This document shows positions 7,736 to 15,385 of a DNA stretch of 46,751 bases, one piece after another; position 1 is the stretch's first letter, and each line of letters begins with the position of its first letter. The notes beneath the pieces were generated by a model. It ran no database searches. It was not told where the DNA came from and saw only the letters and a program-made list of their open reading frames with translations. Location: the NCBI RefSeq assembly GCF_016862395.1, contig NZ_BOMW01000072.1, positions 1-46,751 on the forward strand, in the 5' to 3' direction. This stretch comes from Actinoplanes siamensis. Its GTDB lineage: Bacteria > Actinomycetota > Actinomycetes > Mycobacteriales > Micromonosporaceae. The position numbers were made by a program, and so were the translations under genes.

Positions 7736-8278
7736 TCAGTAATCTTCCCGTAGTTTTTCCAGAGTCGCCGCGCGCGTTCGAAGAATGCGCGCGGCGAGCT
7801 CCTTCGTGCGCGTTTCCGCGCCGCTGGCCTGCTCGCCGGTGGCCAGCTTCTGTCCCTGTTCCAGGTGCTCCCGGAGGCTCTTGGCGAGCAGGTCGTCGAA
7901 ATTCTCGCCGCGCTGGCGGGACGCCTCGGCGAGCAGGGACGGTGTGACCATCCCGGGCATCGGCATCCCCTTGTGCGGGTTCTCCGACGGCAGGCCGGCC
8001 TCGTCGTGCAGCTCCCGAAGCGTGCCCAGCTCCTCCGTGGTGAACGTCCTGACCTGCGCGGACAGGTCTTTCAGGCCGGGGTCGGCGGTCTTCGTGCCGG
8101 CCAGGTCCAGCAGCGGCAGCAGCTCCTCGTTCATGGCGATGTTGATTTCGACCCAGGCCAGATCGGTCCCGCCGAAGGTGGACTTCGATGGCTGCGCGGG
8201 CGGGGGATCGGCCGGGCCGGCGCAGGCGGCCAGCCCGAGCAGCAGGGATGCGGCGAGAATGCGGGGATTCGTGAACAC
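7736..8278 (-). CDS. DUF305-like lipoprotein, degenerate in the His motif
   Basis: GTG 8278 gives a 180-residue protein with a compact lipoprotein signal (Asn-Pro-Arg, hydrophobic core, lipobox LAAC at about 17-20). An in-frame TTG at 8314 would add 12 residues. The mature part is a helical bundle resembling DUF305 (WVEINIAMNEELLPLLDLA, then FTTEELGTLRELHDEAGLP, then GMPMPGMVTP). The usual DUF305 MIPHH metal-like motif is absent. It is convergent with the DUF1996 gene and divergent from the 1004-residue glycosidase gene, so the operator at 8364 could also affect it. Function unknown; an extracytoplasmic role is implied by the lipobox. Confidence 0.7.
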   Translation of the reverse strand: MFTNPRILAASLLLGLAACAGPADPPPAQPSKSTFGGTDLAWVEINIAMNEELLPLLDLAGTKTADPGLKDLSAQVRTFTTEELGTLRELHDEAGLPSENPHKGMPMPGMVTPSLLAEASRQRGENFDDLLAKSLREHLEQGQKLATGEQASGAETRTKELAARILRTRAATLEKLREDY

Positions 8279-8363
8279 GAGCGGAGCTTGCAGTTCCGGA
8301 ACCAGCCATGTCAATGGGAACTATTGACCTCCGGCAACATGAGCGAAACAATCGCTTTCGCTT

Positions 8364-8377
8364 GGAGAGCGCTTTCC
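8364..8377. promoter_or_regulatory. LacI operator 3 (upstream of the large glycosidase gene)
   Basis: GGAGAGCGCTTTCC, identical to operator 1, 51 nt upstream of ATG 8429. A partial copy (ATCGCTTTCGCTT) overlaps its left side. Confidence 0.75.
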
Positions 8378-8428
8378 CTGTTCCTGGAACAGGCCTTCGT
8401 CCGGCAACAGTCCCCATTGGGTGTGATC

Positions 8429-11400
8429 ATGAGTCAGACACTGCGCGCCCGCCGCAGAACGACCCTCACCTCGGCCGTCCTGGCGTGGCTGCTCGGCCTC
8501 GCCACCGTGGCCGTCACCACCGTGGCCGTCACCACCGCGGCCAGCGCCGCGGAGACCCTGCTGTCGCAGGGCAGACCCGCCACCGCGTCGTCGCAGGAGG
8601 GCAACGACGTCGGGCCGGCCAACGCCTTCGACGGCAACGACGGGACGCGCTGGTCCAGCCAGTTCGCCGACCCGCAGTGGATCCGGGTGGACCTGGGCGC
8701 CACCGCCACGATCAGCCGGGTGGTCCTGCAGTGGGAGGCCGCGTACGCGAAGGCGTACCAGATCCAGACCTCGGCGGACGGCGCCACCTGGACCACCGCC
8801 TACTCCACCACCAGCGGCGCCGGCGGCACCGAGACGCTGACCGTCCCGGCCTCCGGGCGGTACGTCCGCCTCTACGGCACCGCGCGGTCCTCCGGCTACG
8901 GCTACTCGCTCTGGGAATTCAAGGTCTACGGCACGACCGGCGGCGGCACCACGACCCCGCCGCCGGACCCCGGCTTCAGCACCGTCTGGCAGGAGAACTT
9001 CGACGGCGCCGCGGGCACCTCCCCGTCCGGCGCGAACTGGCTGCTGCGCACCGGCACCCAGTACCCGGGCGGCGCCGCCAACTGGGGCACCGGTTCGGTC
9101 GAGACCGCCAGCGACTCCACGGCGAACGTCGCGCTCGACGGCGCCGGCCGGCTGAGCATCACGGCGATCCGCGACGGCGCCGGCAAGTGGACCTCCGGCC
9201 GGATCGAGACGCAGCGCGCCGACTTCACGCCGCAGCCGGGTGAGATGCTCAAGTTCAGCGCGGTGCTCAAGCAGCCCGGCGTCGCCAACGGCCTCGGCTA
9301 CTGGCCCGGCTTCCGCGCGACCGGCGCCGCGTACCGCGGAAACTTCAACAACTGGCCATCGGTCGGCGAGACCGACATCATGACCGACGTCAACGGCCGG
9401 GACCAGCTCGCCCAGACCCTGCACTGCGGCACCGCCCCGGACGGCCCGTGCGCCGAGTACACCGGGCGCTCGTCCGGCTTCGCGTCCTGCGTCGGCTGCC
9501 AGGCCGGCTACCACGAGTACGCGCAGGTCGTCGACCGCACCAAGACCGATGAGGAGATCCGCTTCTACCTCGACGGCAGGCAGACCTGGGTGGTCCGCGA
9601 GTCGCAGGTCGGCGTCACCGCCTGGAACGCGGCCGTGCACCACGGCTTCTACCTGCGCCTCGACCTGGCCATCGGCGGCTCGCTGCCGAACGCGGTCGCC
9701 GGGATCACCACGCCGGCCGCGGACACCACCTCCGGCGGCGTGCTCAGCGTCGACTCGGTCACGGTGTCCCGGGCGACCGGAGCCACCCCGGCCGCGATGA
9801 CCGATCCCGCCGTGCCGGCCGGCCCCAGCGTCGTCAAGGTCACCGGGACCCAGGGCAACTGGACGCTGACCGTCAACGGCACGCCGTGGCAGGTCAAGGG
9901 CATGACCTACGGGCCGCCGCAGGCCGCCGCGGACGGATACCTGCGCGACCTGAAGAACATGGGCGTCAACACCATCCGGATCTGGGGACCGGACGCGAAC
10001 ACGCCGATCCTGCTCGACACCGCGGCCCGGTTCGGCATCAAGGTGATCGTCGGGCTCTGGCTCAACCACGGCGCCGACTACGTCAACGACACCGCCTACA
10101 AGACCGCGGCCAAGGCGGATGTGCTCAACTGGGTGAACCAGCTCAAGGGCCGGCAGGGCGTGCTGCTCTGGGACGTCGGCAACGAGGTGATTCTGGAGAT
10201 GCAGAACTACGGGCTCTCCGCGGCCGAGGTGGAGGCGCGGCGGGTCGGCTACGCCAAGTTCGTCGACGAGCTCGCCGAGGCCATCCACGGCGCGGACCCG
10301 AACCACCCGGTGACCTCGACGGACGCGTACACGTACGCGTGGACCTACTACAAGCAGTACTCGCCGGCGCTGGACCTGCTCGCGGTCAACTCGTACGGGG
10401 CGATCGACACCGTGAAGCGGGACTGGATCGCGGGCGGCTACACCAAGCCGTACATCCTCACCGAGGGTGGCCCGGCCGGCGAGTGGGAGGTGCCCAACGA
10501 CGTGAACGGGGTGCCGACGGAGCCGTCCGACCTGCAGAAGAAGGCCGGGTACACGTACAGCTGGAACGCGATCAAGGGGCACCCGGGCGTCGCGCTCGGG
10601 GCGACCGAGTTCCACTACGGCCTGGAGAACGACTTCGGCGGGGTGTGGCTGAACACCACGACCGGTGGCTGGCGCCGGCTCGGCTATGCGGCGCTGCGCG
10701 AGGCGTACACCGGGCAGCCGGCGCCGAACACCGCGCCGGAGATCTCCGCGATGACGGTGTCCAACCAGACGGCGGTGCCGGCGGGCGGGACGTTCACGGT
10801 CAGCGCGACCGCCTCCGACCCGCAGGGCGATGCGATCCGGTACAACCTGATGGCCAGCGACAAGCACCTCAACGGCAACAAGGGTCTGCGGTACCTGACC
10901 TTCACCCAGACCGGGAACGGTCAGTTCACGGTCCGGGCGCCGGAGACCCTCGGAGTCTGGAAGGTCTACGTCTACGCCTACGACGGTCAGGGCAACGTGG
11001 GCATCGAGCAGCGCTCGTTCAAGGTGGTGCCGCCCACTCTGCCCGGCACGAACCTGGCGCGGGGCAGGACGGTGACCGCTTCCAGCTACCAGCCGACCGG
11101 CACGAACGGGCCGCAGCTGCCGTCGTACGCGGTCGACGGCGACTACGGCACGCGCTGGGCCAGCGAGTGGGTGGACTCGGCCTGGCTGCAGGTGGACCTC
11201 GGTTCGGTGCAGTCCTTCGACGACGTGCTGCTGGCGTGGGAGGCGGCGTACGCCAGGTCGTACCAGATCCAGACGTCGAACGACGGCAGCACCTGGACCA
11301 CCGCCTACGCCACGACGGCCGGTGACGGCGGGTTCGACCACCTGGCGATCTCCGGGTCCGGGCGTTATGTCCGGGTGAACAACACCGCCAGAGCCACGGC

Positions 11401-11443
11401 GTACGGCTACTCGCTCTACGAGTTCGGCGTCTACCGCTCGTAG
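8429..11443 (+). CDS. Secreted multidomain glycosidase: discoidin + GH16-like + GH-A barrel + discoidin
   Basis: The 1004-residue product starts at ATG 8429, which opens a signal peptide cleaved near TTAASA-AET (about 40). The signal contains a 15-bp direct repeat encoding a repeated Val-Ala-Val-Thr-Thr. Domains: discoidin (about 42-168); a GH16-like beta-sandwich (about 183-450) with WPSVGETDIMTDVNG at the active-site position; a TIM barrel of clan GH-A (about 466-730) with WDVGNE (candidate acid/base E586) and TEGG (candidate nucleophile E679); a fibronectin/Ig-like linker (about 735-865); and a C-terminal discoidin (about 870-1004). In the GH16-like domain the usual second catalytic Glu of E-x-D-x-x-E is Thr319, so that domain may only bind glycan. 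It is probably a secreted beta-glucan-type hydrolase under LacI control. Confidence 0.85.
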   Translation: MSQTLRARRRTTLTSAVLAWLLGLATVAVTTVAVTTAASAAETLLSQGRPATASSQEGNDVGPANAFDGNDGTRWSSQFADPQWIRVDLGATATISRVVLQWEAAYAKAYQIQTSADGATWTTAYSTTSGAGGTETLTVPASGRYVRLYGTARSSGYGYSLWEFKVYGTTGGGTTTPPPDPGFSTVWQENFDGAAGTSPSGANWLLRTGTQYPGGAANWGTGSVETASDSTANVALDGAGRLSITAIRDGAGKWTSGRIETQRADFTPQPGEMLKFSAVLKQPGVANGLGYWPGFRATGAAYRGNFNNWPSVGETDIMTDVNGRDQLAQTLHCGTAPDGPCAEYTGRSSGFASCVGCQAGYHEYAQVVDRTKTDEEIRFYLDGRQTWVVRESQVGVTAWNAAVHHGFYLRLDLAIGGSLPNAVAGITTPAADTTSGGVLSVDSVTVSRATGATPAAMTDPAVPAGPSVVKVTGTQGNWTLTVNGTPWQVKGMTYGPPQAAADGYLRDLKNMGVNTIRIWGPDANTPILLDTAARFGIKVIVGLWLNHGADYVNDTAYKTAAKADVLNWVNQLKGRQGVLLWDVGNEVILEMQNYGLSAAEVEARRVGYAKFVDELAEAIHGADPNHPVTSTDAYTYAWTYYKQYSPALDLLAVNSYGAIDTVKRDWIAGGYTKPYILTEGGPAGEWEVPNDVNGVPTEPSDLQKKAGYTYSWNAIKGHPGVALGATEFHYGLENDFGGVWLNTTTGGWRRLGYAALREAYTGQPAPNTAPEISAMTVSNQTAVPAGGTFTVSATASDPQGDAIRYNLMASDKHLNGNKGLRYLTFTQTGNGQFTVRAPETLGVWKVYVYAYDGQGNVGIEQRSFKVVPPTLPGTNLARGRTVTASSYQPTGTNGPQLPSYAVDGDYGTRWASEWVDSAWLQVDLGSVQSFDDVLLAWEAAYARSYQIQTSNDGSTWTTAYATTAGDGGFDHLAISGSGRYVRVNNTARATAYGYSLYEFGVYRS

Positions 11444-11480
11444 TGGCATCGTCGGATGCGGCGGATATTCTGGACATGTC

Positions 11481-11821
11481 ATGACTGCTGACCTGCTGGA
11501 CATCCGCCGCGTCCACGTCGAGCCCCGGCTGGCCTGCTCGACCAGCTCGACGCCGCGATCGGGCCCGCCGCGAAGGCCCAACCCGCCGCCGAGGTGATCT
11601 TCCTGACCCACAACCGGGACCCGCACGAGGTCAACCTCGGGTGGCATCGCAAGGCCGAGGAGCTGATCCGGCGCCCCGACCTCCAGCAGCCGGAACGCTC
11701 CCAGAACGGGTCGTGGAAGGTGCGTTACCGGACCGGCGCCGAGGGGCGGCGGTACGTCGCCACGCTGCTCGACCCGATCGCCGCGCGGACACCCTACCGC
11801 CGCGTGCGCTACGCGTTCTGA
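11481..11821 (+). pseudogene. Small cytoplasmic protein with a frameshift
   Basis: ATG 11481 opens MTADLLDIRRVHVEPRLA, which then runs into noise and a stop. The sequence continues sensibly in another frame (LLDQLDAAIGPAAKAQP, then VIFLTHNRDPHEVNLGWHRK, ending RVRYAF at 11821). The two frames differ by one missing base, most simply a G lost near CTGGCCTG around 11530. Restored, it would be about 114 residues of unknown family. It ends 1 nt before the 2H phosphoesterase gene, so it is the first gene of that pair. It could be a real disruption or a sequencing error. Confidence 0.55.
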
Positions 11822-11822
11822 C

Positions 11823-12281
11823 GTGCACACCGTCGAACTGCTCCTGGACGACGAGCTTGCTGACGCCGTACGCCGGCAATGGGATTTTCTGCTCGAAGCC
11901 GGACTGCCGAGCCTGGCCGGCCATCCGCATCCCACCAACCGCCCGCACCTGACCGTGGTCCGGGCGTCGTCGCTGGCCGGCCTGCCCGCGCTGCCGGTGC
12001 CGCTGGCCGCGGAGCTCGGGCCGGCACGCAAACTCGGGCGGGCCCTGGTGCGCCAGGTGACGCCCACCCCGGAGCTGCGTGAGCTGCATTTCCGGGTGTG
12101 GTCCGCGCTGCCCGACGCGTGGCCGCCGCCGGGGGAGTGGGTGCCGCACGTCAGCCTGGCGCTCCGGTTTCCGCTGCCGGACGTGCCCGCGCTGCCCGCC
12201 GGCGGCGATCGTGGCCAGTTCGTGGCGGCGCGCAGCTACGACACCGTGACCCGCACCGTCCACCCCATCGTGCCCGGGTAG
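11823..12281 (+). CDS. 2'-5' RNA ligase / 2H phosphoesterase family protein
   Basis: A 152-residue protein from GTG 11823. It carries the two His-x-Thr/Ser motifs that define the 2H phosphoesterase fold: RPHLTVV at about 41 and VPHVSLAL at about 110. Proteins of this group ligate or hydrolyse 2'-5' or cyclic phosphodiester bonds in RNA or nucleotides. The substrate here is not predictable. It is directly downstream of the frameshifted small gene with a 1-nt gap. Confidence 0.8.
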   Translation: MHTVELLLDDELADAVRRQWDFLLEAGLPSLAGHPHPTNRPHLTVVRASSLAGLPALPVPLAAELGPARKLGRALVRQVTPTPELRELHFRVWSALPDAWPPPGEWVPHVSLALRFPLPDVPALPAGGDRGQFVAARSYDTVTRTVHPIVPG

Positions 12282-12288
12282 AGACCAC

Positions 12289-12318
12289 GGCCCCAGCCCG
12301 GTCCGCCGAGCTGGGGCC
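12289..12318. terminator. Bidirectional hairpin terminator
   Basis: GGCCCCAGC and GCTGGGGCC form a perfect 9-bp stem with a 12-nt loop just after the 2H phosphoesterase stop and before the stop of a minus-strand remnant. Confidence 0.55.
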
Positions 12319-12345
12319 CACGGTGGTGGTGGCGCGGCCGGGCGG

Positions 12346-12564
12346 TCAGTACCCGGGCACCAGCCAGCGCAGGATGTAGTAGATGCTGGAGCTCGTCGCC
12401 GCCGCCTTGACCAGGCTCGAACCCGACACGAAGTTGACCACCGAGCCGTTGGACTCGCCGGCACGGTCGCCCCAGACGTAGGTGACGGTGCCGCTGACCG
12501 GCTGGGTGGGGACTGTCGGTGCCGGCGGGGGGCCTTGCTCGCGTGGGGGCGGGTGGGACTGCTG
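12346..12564 (-). pseudogene. C-terminal remnant of a secreted-type protein
   Basis: The minus strand is open for 72 codons to a TGA at 12346, reading a Pro-rich linker (GPPPAPTVPTQPVSG) followed by TYVWGDRAGESNGSVVNFVS and a hydrophobic end (YYILRWLVPGY). The look is of a linker plus small C-terminal module of a larger exported protein. Upstream the frame hits a TAA and runs straight into the start region of the plus-strand oxidoreductase, with no start codon of its own. It is best read as the tail left by a deletion. Family not recognised. Confidence 0.4.
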
Positions 12565-12578
12565 TTACCGTGCGAGCC

Positions 12579-13811
12579 ATGTCGATCAAGGGGCGGCTGC
12601 TCGGGTCCGCGGTGTCGCGGTGGAGCGCCGATCCGTGGGCGCTCGGATCGTGGAGCCTGATCGGGCGGCACGGCACCCCGCAGGACCGGATCACGCTGGG
12701 CACGCCGGTGGGCACGCGGCTGCGGATCGCCGGCGAGGGCACGCATCCGGTCCGGGCCGGGATGACCCACGGGGCGTACGAGCAGGGAGTCGCCGCGGCG
12801 CACTGGGCGATCGGGCTCGGCCACCGGCGGGTCGCGGTGGTCGGCGCCGGGATGGCCGGGCTCGGCGCGGCGCGGGCGCTCGCCGAGCACGGCGCCGACG
12901 TGCGGGTCCGGGAGGCGCGCGACCGGATCGGCGGGCGGACCGCCGGGGCCGAGGTGGCCGGGGGCGATTTCGACCTGGGAGCCAACTGGCTGCAGCAGTA
13001 CGACGAGAACGTGTTGGCGCGGCTCGCCGAACGGCTCGGGCTCACGATGGTGGTGACCGATTTCAACGATCCGCTCGTGCTGGGCGGCGGTGCGCCGATC
13101 CCGGACGGCGTCGAGGAGGACCTGCGGACGCGGCTGGCGGCGGCGGCGCCCGGGGCCGGCATGGCCGACGCCCTCGACGAGTGGCTGCGGGACCCGGCGC
13201 CGTGGACCCGGGAGCAGATCCACCGGCTCGTCGACGCGGAGATCGTGATGGACGCCGGGGCGCCGCTGTCCTGGCTCAGCGCGCGGCACGGGTTCGAGCC
13301 GGGCGTGGGGGAGGGCGACAGGTGGATCGTCGGCGGGTACCGGCTGCTCACCGAGCACCTGGCGGCCGGCCTCGACATCCGCCTGGGTCGTCCGGTCCGG
13401 CGGATCCGCGCCGGCGCCGGTGGGGTCCGCCTGGACGGCGACGACGTCACGTACGACGCGGTGATCGTGACCGTGCCGGTGCCGGTGCTCGCCGGCGGGT
13501 CGATCGGGTTCGAGCCGCCGCTGCCGGCCGGGCACCGGGCCGCTCTGCGCCGCCTGGGCGCGGGACGGGTGGAGAAGGTGATCCTGCGGTTCGACGAGCG
13601 GTTCTGGCCCGAGCACGGGTACTACCGGGTGCACGGGCCCGCGGAGAGGTGCATCAGCGAGTGGTTGGACGCGACGGTGGCGGACGGCACGCCGACGCTG
13701 GTGGGGCTCTTCGCCGGGCCGTGGCTGGACAATGTGTGGGCCGGGTCGGACGAGGAGATCGCCGTCCGGGCCGCCGAGGTGTTCCGGTCGGCGGCCCGGA
13801 CGGCTTCCTGA
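12579..13811 (+). CDS. FAD-dependent amine-oxidase-family protein with circularly permuted order
   Basis: A 410-residue protein from ATG 12579. The FAD Rossmann motif is not at the N-terminus: VAVVGAGMAGLGAARAL lies at about 85-101, followed by RIGGRT at about 117. Residues 11-77 before it (RWSADPWALGSWSL, then RLRIAGEGTHPVRAGMTHGA) have the shape of the motif that normally ends flavin monoamine oxidases. The C-terminus stops at SDEEIAVRAAEVFR, exactly where those enzymes would continue into that motif. The whole fold appears present but circularly permuted. Expected chemistry is FAD-dependent oxidation of an amine or related substrate; the substrate is unknown. Downstream genes are on the other strand. 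Confidence 0.8.
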   Translation: MSIKGRLLGSAVSRWSADPWALGSWSLIGRHGTPQDRITLGTPVGTRLRIAGEGTHPVRAGMTHGAYEQGVAAAHWAIGLGHRRVAVVGAGMAGLGAARALAEHGADVRVREARDRIGGRTAGAEVAGGDFDLGANWLQQYDENVLARLAERLGLTMVVTDFNDPLVLGGGAPIPDGVEEDLRTRLAAAAPGAGMADALDEWLRDPAPWTREQIHRLVDAEIVMDAGAPLSWLSARHGFEPGVGEGDRWIVGGYRLLTEHLAAGLDIRLGRPVRRIRAGAGGVRLDGDDVTYDAVIVTVPVPVLAGGSIGFEPPLPAGHRAALRRLGAGRVEKVILRFDERFWPEHGYYRVHGPAERCISEWLDATVADGTPTLVGLFAGPWLDNVWAGSDEEIAVRAAEVFRSAARTAS

Positions 13812-13853
13812 GGCGGTTCCGGCCGGGTGGCCGGGACGGTTTCCGGACGCGTG

Positions 13854-14018
13854 TCAGCGAGGCCGGAGCGCCAGCCCGCCGCGTAACTGGGCGAAGGCGC
13901 GATCCGCGGCGGCGGCCGCGGCCGGATGCACCGAGTCGGCGGACTCCCCGGCGCTGAGCCGGCGCCAGTTCTCCTTGGCCAGGACGCCCGGGCCGTCTCC
14001 CGCCTGGACGTGCTGCAC
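13854..14018 (-). CDS. Possible small protein downstream of the dehydrogenase
   Basis: A 54-codon frame from GTG 14018 (VQHVQAGDGPGVLAKENWRR, then an Ala-rich helix ending LRGGLALRPR). It starts 20 nt after the dehydrogenase stop and is in the same direction, with only a weak CAGG as ribosome-binding site. The composition is protein-like, and it could be a small operon partner or the tail of a lost gene. No family recognised. Confidence 0.3.
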   Translation of the reverse strand: MQHVQAGDGPGVLAKENWRRLSAGESADSVHPAAAAAADRAFAQLRGGLALRPR

Positions 14019-14038
14019 ACCGGCGACCTGGTGACACC

Positions 14039-15034
14039 TCACCGGCGTGGGTCGGCGTGGAACTTGGGGCCGGGGCCCGCGCCCTCCGGGCGCTTCCCGG
14101 CCAGCACGTCGACGATCTCCTCGAGGCTGACCGTGGCGGCGACCAGCGGACGCGGGTCGGCGCTCCGGTCCGCGTACGCGGTGATCGCCCCGGCCAGACC
14201 GGCCGACGCCCCCAGGATGCCGACCGTGGTCACGTCCTTGAGCACGATCTCGCGGGTGTCCACCAGGCTCGGCGTGCCGGCCAGGCCGATGTAGACCACC
14301 GTGCGACCCGGCTCCACCAGCTCCACCGCGAGCCCCGGCGTCGTGGCCGCGTTCGTGGCGTCCACCACCCCGTGCCACGCCAGGCCGGGTAGCGTGGCAC
14401 GGGTCCACACCGGCGCGCCCGCCAGCGGCTCGTCGCCGAGCCCGAGCAGGTGCACCTCGGCGCCGAGCGCCCGGGCGAACCTCGCCGCCAGCAACCCGAT
14501 CGTCCCCGTGCCCAGGATCAGCAGCCGTTCGCCCGGCGCGACGTTCGCGGCCCGGACCGCCCGCAGCGCGTTCCCGCCCGGCTCGACCAGCGCGCCGAGC
14601 GTCGCGTCCACCGGGTCGGGCAGCGCGTGCAGGTAGGCCGCGGGAAACGCCAGCCGTTCGGCGAGCGCGCCCGGCAGGCCGTCGCGGCAGCCCAGCTCGT
14701 GCCGGGCCGGGCAGACGTGGTGGCGGCCGGCGCGGCAGCGCACGCACGTCCCGCACCCGATCATCGTGTCGCCGGTGACCCGCCGGCCCACCCAGCCCGG
14801 ATCCACGCCGGGGCCGGTGGTGAGCACCGTGCCCGACCACTCGTGGCCGGGCCGCAGCGGATAGGAGGCCGCGCCGGTGTGCAGGTAGCTCATCTCGCCG
14901 GTGAACAGCTCCACGTCGGTGCCGCACACCCCGACCCGCTCCACCTCGACGATCACCTGACCCGCCGCGGCCACCGGCTCGGGCACGGCCAGCACCTCGG
15001 CCCGGCCGGGACCGGTGAAGACCAGCGCACGCAT
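14039..15034 (-). CDS. Zinc-dependent medium-chain alcohol/polyol dehydrogenase
   Basis: A 331-residue protein from ATG 15034. MDR features: GVCGTDVELFTG (catalytic zinc Cys), GHEWSGTV (zinc His/Glu), a structural-zinc-like Cys cluster (CGTCVRCRAGRHHVCPARHEL), and the NAD(P) Rossmann motif LILGTGTIGLLAARFARALG at about 170. It resembles the sorbitol/threonine/glucose dehydrogenase branch and should oxidise an alcohol or polyol with NAD(P). The length is slightly short of the usual 340-350. No sugar-uptake genes adjoin it, so the substrate is open. Confidence 0.85.
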   Translation of the reverse strand: MRALVFTGPGRAEVLAVPEPVAAAGQVIVEVERVGVCGTDVELFTGEMSYLHTGAASYPLRPGHEWSGTVLTTGPGVDPGWVGRRVTGDTMIGCGTCVRCRAGRHHVCPARHELGCRDGLPGALAERLAFPAAYLHALPDPVDATLGALVEPGGNALRAVRAANVAPGERLLILGTGTIGLLAARFARALGAEVHLLGLGDEPLAGAPVWTRATLPGLAWHGVVDATNAATTPGLAVELVEPGRTVVYIGLAGTPSLVDTREIVLKDVTTVGILGASAGLAGAITAYADRSADPRPLVAATVSLEEIVDVLAGKRPEGAGPGPKFHADPRR

Positions 15035-15385
15035 CGGGGAAGCCTTTCGTTGTCAGCGGATCGGTGCTCAGCGTAAAACGAGATCATGACCAGAATCGAC
15101 AGCACCGCGTTCGGCGAGCACACCTCCACCACGACGCATACCATCTCTTCCCGGTAGCGGCAGGGCCAGGAACGCGGCAGTGAACGGCCGACCGTCGCGG
15201 GCACGACCGGCGGCGCGACGAACGCCCTCGACGCCTGCCCGCGGGCGCTACGCGAGCCGGTCAGCCCGGAGCCGGCGGGCTGACCGCAGGCCCGGTCATA
15301 TCCGGTCGATCGCCGATGTCGGTGGCATCCCGGCTTTTCGCCGTTTCCGTCCGGTGGAGGGTGGCCGCGGACCTAGGGTGTGGGT
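15035..15385. other. Intergenic region without a supported gene
   Basis: This 350-bp divergent gap carries the promoters of the dehydrogenase and of the F420 oxidoreductase. A 23-codon frame from ATG 15087 (MTRIDSTAFGEHTS, then Thr-rich, ending at a TAG) could be a leader peptide or gene fragment, but lacks a clear ribosome-binding site. The rest is GC-rich without codon structure. Confidence 0.5.

Noticed and set aside
6087..8417. Open minus-strand frame of about 775 codons across the DUF1996 gene
   Set aside because: It crosses intergenic DNA and operators, and has no family features. It is an antisense shadow of the DUF1996 gene.
7865..8428. In-frame extension upstream of the glycosidase start
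   Set aside because: It runs through the opposite-strand DUF305-like gene and the LacI operator, and would hide the signal peptide that begins at ATG 8429.
8321..12067. Very long open minus-strand frame (over 1200 codons) opposite the glycosidase gene
   Set aside because: It is Arg/Gly/Val/Pro-rich without domains, and exists because stop codons are rare opposite GC-biased coding sequence. The plus strand has clear domains and a signal peptide.
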